A stretch of DNA of 17,314 nucleotides from Ferroglobus sp. GTDB lineage: Archaea; Halobacteriota; Archaeoglobi; Archaeoglobales; Archaeoglobaceae. A program made the translations under genes and the position numbers. Below, in pieces: positions 14,023 through 17,314 of this stretch (position 1 is the first letter of the stretch; each line of letters opens with the position of its first letter). The stretch is from the NCBI GenBank assembly GCA_015520115.1, contig WAQS01000126.1:1-17314 (forward strand), read 5' to 3'. A model generated the notes under the pieces. The model had not been told where the DNA came from, made no database searches, and worked only from the letters and a program-made list of their open reading frames with translations.

Positions 14023-15170
14023 AGTTCCTCCCACTTCTACCCCTTCTTGAAAAATATCCGTTTTTAAAGCCCGCAAGACACATAGCCGGAGAAGCTTACC
14101 ACAAGGAGGCTTTGAAGGAGGCTGAGAAGTTTCTGAGATTTGTTTTTCTCAACGAGAAGTACGAAAAAAGTTTTGAAGGATACAGCCTTTTATGCGAGGC
14201 TTGCGAGGATAAGAGCTGTGCAAAGTTCTGTAAAAGCGGAGCTATTAAGAACGAAAGAATCTGGCAGAAATGCAGTTTATGCGGAACTTGCTTTGAAAAA
14301 TGCAATTACCTAACGAGAGTCGAGGACTACTCTCGCTTACTTGCGAGGGCGAAAATCTCGATAATGTCCTACGTTTATTGTAGAGCCGTGGTTTCGAAAA
14401 GCGAAGTAGCCTTAAGAAAATTTGCGGTAAGGGCAGCGGAATACTACAAGAGTTTGATGGAAAAAGACAGCTACGACAAACTTCCAGAAATTCTAGCTGC
14501 AAACTTTTCCATAAAATATAAGAGCGGCTTCGTGCACGTGAAAGATTACCTAAAAGCTGCCGTAAGGCTCAAAGCTCCAGAATGGAAGCTCTATTCGAGA
14601 TCCCTAAACGGAGGTTTCGTGAGGGTAAGCAGAAACGAGTTTTTCAGGATAGTTGAGGAGTACTTGAGAGAGAAGCTTTCTGAAAAAGTTAGTTACGAAT
14701 TCGAAGGAATGGAAAAACTCCTCAAAATAGTATTCGAGTTCGAAAGCAAGAGAAAGGAGATGGATGTAGAAGGAGTGAAAAATGCCGAGTGCTACCCTCC
14801 CTGCTTCAAAAAAATAATCTCGGACTTAAAAGCGGGAGTTAACGTCCCTCACTCAGCAAGGTTTGCTTTAGCAAGCTTTCTACTCAGAATAGGGCATTCG
14901 GTCGATGAGGTTCTCCAGATTTTCTCCTACGCCCCGGACTTTGATGAGGAGAAGGCGAGATATCAGGTTGAGCACATCGCGGGAATGAGGGGTAGCGGAA
15001 AAGAGTACGAAGTTCCCTCCTGCGAGACTATGAAGACCTACCACAACTGCTTCTCCGATTGCAAAACAAAGCATCCAATGGAATATTATCGGAGGTGCAT
15101 CCGTGAAAGTTTTGGAAGAGGTAAAAAGAGGAAGGCAACTGGAGTTAAAGCTCGTTCCGGAAAGCGTTGA
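14019..15170 (+). CDS. priL: DNA primase large subunit PriL with an extra ferredoxin-like cysteine block
   Basis: PriL is the regulatory subunit that, with PriS, makes replication primers. The C-terminal iron-sulfur domain is recognisable, with the four expected ligands Cys262 (YPPCFKKI), Cys335 (PSCETMKT), Cys344 (YHNCF) and Cys360 (YYRRC); Cys258 and Cys348 are additional. Unusually, residues 59-95 of the N-terminal helical domain contain CEACEDKSCAKFC and KCSLCGTCFEKC. This is C-x2-C-x4-C-x3-C, then 13 residues, then C-x2-C-x2-C-x3-C, the pattern of two-[4Fe-4S] ferredoxin domains of the DmsB/HycB type. The 383-residue protein could thus hold three clusters. No priS gene is in the window. 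It overlaps pcn by 4 bases and pelA by 68; the overlapping part encodes a basic 22-residue tail. Confidence 0.93.
   Translation: MKFLPLLPLLEKYPFLKPARHIAGEAYHKEALKEAEKFLRFVFLNEKYEKSFEGYSLLCEACEDKSCAKFCKSGAIKNERIWQKCSLCGTCFEKCNYLTRVEDYSRLLARAKISIMSYVYCRAVVSKSEVALRKFAVRAAEYYKSLMEKDSYDKLPEILAANFSIKYKSGFVHVKDYLKAAVRLKAPEWKLYSRSLNGGFVRVSRNEFFRIVEEYLREKLSEKVSYEFEGMEKLLKIVFEFESKRKEMDVEGVKNAECYPPCFKKIISDLKAGVNVPHSARFALASFLLRIGHSVDEVLQIFSYAPDFDEEKARYQVEHIAGMRGSGKEYEVPSCETMKTYHNCFSDCKTKHPMEYYRRCIRESFGRGKKRKATGVKARSGKR
15091..15097 (+). promoter_or_regulatory. Ribosome-binding site of pelA inside priL
   Basis: GGAGGTG stands 5 bases before GTG 15103. In the priL frame the same bases encode most of Arg358-Arg359-Cys360, including the last predicted cluster ligand of PriL. 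The strong site is the main reason for starting pelA here. Confidence 0.7.
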
Positions 15171-16134
15171 GGACCTCTGGCATCTAAAATATATCCTCGA
15201 AAAAGGTGACATCGTTTTCTCCCTCACGAAAAGGGTTAGCGAAAGCTCCGATAAGCTCAGGAGCGATAAGGAAAAAGTGACGGTTAGAATTGGAATAGAA
15301 GTGGAAAAGGTCGAGTTCCAAAAGTTTTCCAACAGGTTGAGGATAACAGGAAGGATCGTAGCTGGAGTTGAAGACTCCGGCTACCACACGATAAGCATAA
15401 CACCGGGGAAGGAGTTGACGATAATAAAAAGCTGGAAGAAGGAGCAGCTCGAACGGCTGAGGTATGCGGTAGAATCCTCAGAAAAGCCAGAAGTTGTAAT
15501 AGTCACGATCGAGGAAGGAGAGGCAGTGATTGGTGTTCTGAGACAATGGGGGGTCGATGAAGTTGCGGAAATTAGAAAGGGCTACGCCAAGGATTTGCAA
15601 AGTCTGAGGGGCGAGTTCTTCTCGGAGGTTTACTCGGCTTTAAAAAACCTGAACTTCGAGTATCTTGTTATAGCCGGACCGGGATTCACAAAAGAAGACT
15701 TTGCGGAGTTTTTGAAGGAGAGAGATAAAGAGATTGGAGAAAAGATAGTTCTCTGCGACGCTTCTTCGATCGGCGTGAGGGGGTTTATTGAAGTTCTGAA
15801 AAGAGGAGTCGTCGACAGAATCGTCGGAGAAGTCAGACTTTCGAAGGAAGCCGAGCTTCTTGAAAAGTTGATGGAAGAAATTTCGAAGGATGGTTTGGCT
15901 GTTTACGGACTGGAGGATGTGAAAAAAGCTAAGGATTACGGAGCGATAGATACCCTCCTAATTTCCGACGAATTTCTGATAGGAGAGCGAGAGAAGTGGG
16001 ACGTTGACGAGTTTTTGAGGGAAGTTGAGAACATGGGCGGAAAGATAGTAGTCTTTTCCTCCGAATTCGAGCCCGGAAAAAGGCTGATGGCTCTTGGGGG
16101 AGTTGCTGCTCTTTTAAGGTTTAGAATCGACTAA
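15103..16134 (+). CDS. pelA: mRNA surveillance / ribosome rescue factor Pelota (aPelota, Dom34)
   Basis: Archaeal Pelota, delivered by aEF1A, frees ribosomes stalled on mRNA. The 343-residue product has the eRF1-like three-domain order: an Sm-like N domain (LKLVPESVEDLWHLKYILEKGDIVFSLTKR, residues about 14-43), a middle domain from about 130 (VVIVTIEEGEAVIGVLRQWGVDEV), and an alpha/beta C domain (YGLEDVKKAKDYGAIDTLLISDEFL). It lacks the GGQ motif of true release factors, as expected for Pelota. The start is GTG 15103, which places the first 22 codons over the end of priL. It stops with TAA, one of few in the window, and a T-rich stretch follows. Confidence 0.95.
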   Translation: MKVLEEVKRGRQLELKLVPESVEDLWHLKYILEKGDIVFSLTKRVSESSDKLRSDKEKVTVRIGIEVEKVEFQKFSNRLRITGRIVAGVEDSGYHTISITPGKELTIIKSWKKEQLERLRYAVESSEKPEVVIVTIEEGEAVIGVLRQWGVDEVAEIRKGYAKDLQSLRGEFFSEVYSALKNLNFEYLVIAGPGFTKEDFAEFLKERDKEIGEKIVLCDASSIGVRGFIEVLKRGVVDRIVGEVRLSKEAELLEKLMEEISKDGLAVYGLEDVKKAKDYGAIDTLLISDEFLIGEREKWDVDEFLREVENMGGKIVVFSSEFEPGKRLMALGGVAALLRFRID

Positions 16135-16141
16135 GGAAAAG

Positions 16142-16150
16142 TTAAGTATT
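16142..16150 (+). promoter_or_regulatory. TATA box candidate of the opine dehydrogenase gene
   Basis: TTAAGTATT, preceded by purine-rich GGAAAA (16135-16140), has its centre 24 bases before ATG 16170. This spacing and the lack of any ribosome-binding motif before the ATG suggest a leaderless transcript. The match to the consensus is moderate. Confidence 0.45.
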
Positions 16151-16161
16151 GATAATTAAAA

Positions 16162-16167
16162 TTTTTT
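16162..16167 (+). terminator. T6 tract, possible terminator of the pcn-priL-pelA operon
   Basis: Six T residues lie 28 bases after the pelA stop and just before the next start codon. U-tracts terminate archaeal transcription without needing a hairpin, but six is near the lower limit. The tract could instead be part of the downstream promoter. Confidence 0.35.
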
Positions 16168-16169
16168 CC

Positions 16170-17314
16170 ATGAAGCCTATAGCCGTCTTAGGGGCTGGAA
16201 ATGTCGGTCAGACGATGGCGGCAGATTTAACCTTAAAGGGTTACAAGGTGAGGCTGTACGAACTTCCAGAATTTGCTGAGAAAAGCTTAGGAGAAGTTCT
16301 TGAAACGAGCAAAATCGAGCTTGGAGGGGAGCAGATAAACTTCAAGTGGTTCAGAAACGTCGGAACAGCTGAGATCGATGTCGTCACAACAAACATTGCC
16401 GAAGCTCTGGAAGGGGTTGAGTTAATTTTAATGTCAATTCCGGCGGTAGGACACGAGGCTTTCTTCGAAAAGATGATTCCCCACTTGGAAGACGGCATGA
16501 CAATCAGCCTTTTTCCGGACAACTACGGTTCGCTTATGCTGAAGAAAATGCTTGAAGAAAAAGGGGAGGATGTTAAAATCATCGTTGGAGGGTGGATAAC
16601 CGCTCCTTACGGAACAAGGTTGATAGAGCCGGGAAAAGTCGACTGCATGATAAGAGCTTACAGGCTTAGAGGAGACACTCTGCCCTCTTCCGACTGGAAA
16701 AAGTTTTACAAAAAGCAAAAGGATTTGCCAATACTTACAACCGCAAAAATAGAGCAGGCTGACACAGTTTTGGGAGTTGGGCTCGAAAATCCGAATCCCA
16801 TCGTTCACGTTCCGGGGTCTGTTCTAAACGTTGGAGCGATGGAAGTATCCCAGAGAGAAGGAGTACTCGGAGTGAAGAAGGGAGAGTGGTCCCTATACAA
16901 ACACGGAATGAGTCCGGCAGTTGTGAGGGTTATCGAAAAGTACTACGAGGAGGTGAAGGAAATCGCAAAGGCTATAGGAATCAGTTTGATCGAATATTCC
17001 AAAGAGCAGTTCTACCACAAGCATACGATAATGAAGGAGAGCTTCATAGCTCCATTCTACGAAGCTTCTCCGATAATGGGGATAAAGGGTCCACTAAGCG
17101 TGGAAGACCGATACTTCACAGAAGACATTCCAGTTGGAGCCGTAACGGCATGGAGGCTCGCCAAAAAATTCGGAGTAGATGTGCCGACGATAGAATCGCT
17201 CATCCACCTCGGCTCCATAATATGCCAGAGAGACTTCTTCAAGGAAGGTAGGAAACTCGAAGATTACGGAATAGAGAGCATGTCGAAAGACGAACTTTTA
17301 AACTACCTTAAGGA
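16170..17314 (+). CDS. NAD(P)-dependent opine/octopine dehydrogenase family protein, 3' end cut by the window
   Basis: The reading frame is open from ATG 16170 to the window edge, 381 complete codons. An N-terminal Rossmann domain has GAGNVG at residues 8-13. The C-terminal opine-dehydrogenase domain carries NPIVHVPG with His213 and DRYFTEDIP with Arg314 and Asp319, matching in order and spacing the catalytic His212, Arg324 and Asp329 of octopine dehydrogenase. Family members reductively join an amino acid to a 2-oxo acid, or run the reverse; the substrate here is unknown. Some related proteins are ketopantoate-reductase-like, but the His/Arg/Asp set favours the opine family. It appears to have its own promoter and to be leaderless. 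Confidence 0.85.
   Translation, partial: MKPIAVLGAGNVGQTMAADLTLKGYKVRLYELPEFAEKSLGEVLETSKIELGGEQINFKWFRNVGTAEIDVVTTNIAEALEGVELILMSIPAVGHEAFFEKMIPHLEDGMTISLFPDNYGSLMLKKMLEEKGEDVKIIVGGWITAPYGTRLIEPGKVDCMIRAYRLRGDTLPSSDWKKFYKKQKDLPILTTAKIEQADTVLGVGLENPNPIVHVPGSVLNVGAMEVSQREGVLGVKKGEWSLYKHGMSPAVVRVIEKYYEEVKEIAKAIGISLIEYSKEQFYHKHTIMKESFIAPFYEASPIMGIKGPLSVEDRYFTEDIPVGAVTAWRLAKKFGVDVPTIESLIHLGSIICQRDFFKEGRKLEDYGIESMSKDELLNYLK

Noticed and set aside
1..17314. CRISPR array, insertion sequence, tRNA or attachment site
   Set aside because: No direct repeats with spacers, transposase-like frames, terminal inverted repeats or tRNA signatures were seen, and base composition appears even throughout.

Overview
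The window is archaeal, and I read it as Archaeoglobales (Archaeoglobus, Geoglobus or Ferroglobus type). The ribosomal cluster holds archaeal/eukaryotic-only proteins (eS4, eL32, eL19, RNase P Rnp1). Shine-Dalgarno sites are GGAGGTGAT-like, TATA boxes stand about 25 bases before start codons, and PCNA and Rnp1 closely match the Archaeoglobus fulgidus proteins as I remember them. The genus is an inference; no database was consulted.

Region 1 (1-11683, + strand) is one unbroken operon with no gap longer than about 10 bases. It runs S19 (3' end only), L22, S3, L29, rnp1, S17, L14, L24, S4e, L5, S14, S8, L6, L32e, L19e, L18, S5, L30, L15, secY, an Oxa1-superfamily DUF106 membrane protein, cmk and cbf5. 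It joins ribosome assembly, RNase P, membrane insertion, CMP kinase and rRNA pseudouridylation. The promoter lies upstream of the window. Nearly all stops are TGA, and in many junctions the stop codon is part of the next gene's ribosome-binding site. No sui1, adk, L34e or L14e gene is present at the places where other euryarchaea often carry them.

Region 2 (11661-13162, - strand) is a two-gene operon for a CoA-transferase-fold heterodimer. It converges on cbf5, and the stop ends overlap by 23 bases. It resembles IpdAB-type hydrolases more than classical glutaconate CoA-transferase and appears to lack the nucleophilic glutamate. Its promoter looks leaderless, with a perfect 12-bp palindrome between TATA box and start.

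Region 3 (13285-16134, + strand) is an overlapping three-gene operon: pcn (sliding clamp), priL (primase large subunit) and pelA (ribosome rescue). The most striking feature of the window is in priL. Besides the four conserved cluster cysteines near its C terminus, its N-terminal domain carries eight cysteines in the exact spacing of a two-cluster DmsB/HycB-type ferredoxin.

Region 4 (16170-window end, + strand) is an opine/octopine-dehydrogenase-family gene with its own, apparently leaderless, promoter. It is cut by the window edge.

I found no tRNA or rRNA genes, CRISPR array, transposon or integration site. The only non-coding stretches are the 122-base divergent promoter region (13163-13284), the 35-base pelA/opine-dehydrogenase gap, and operon junctions of 10 bases or less.
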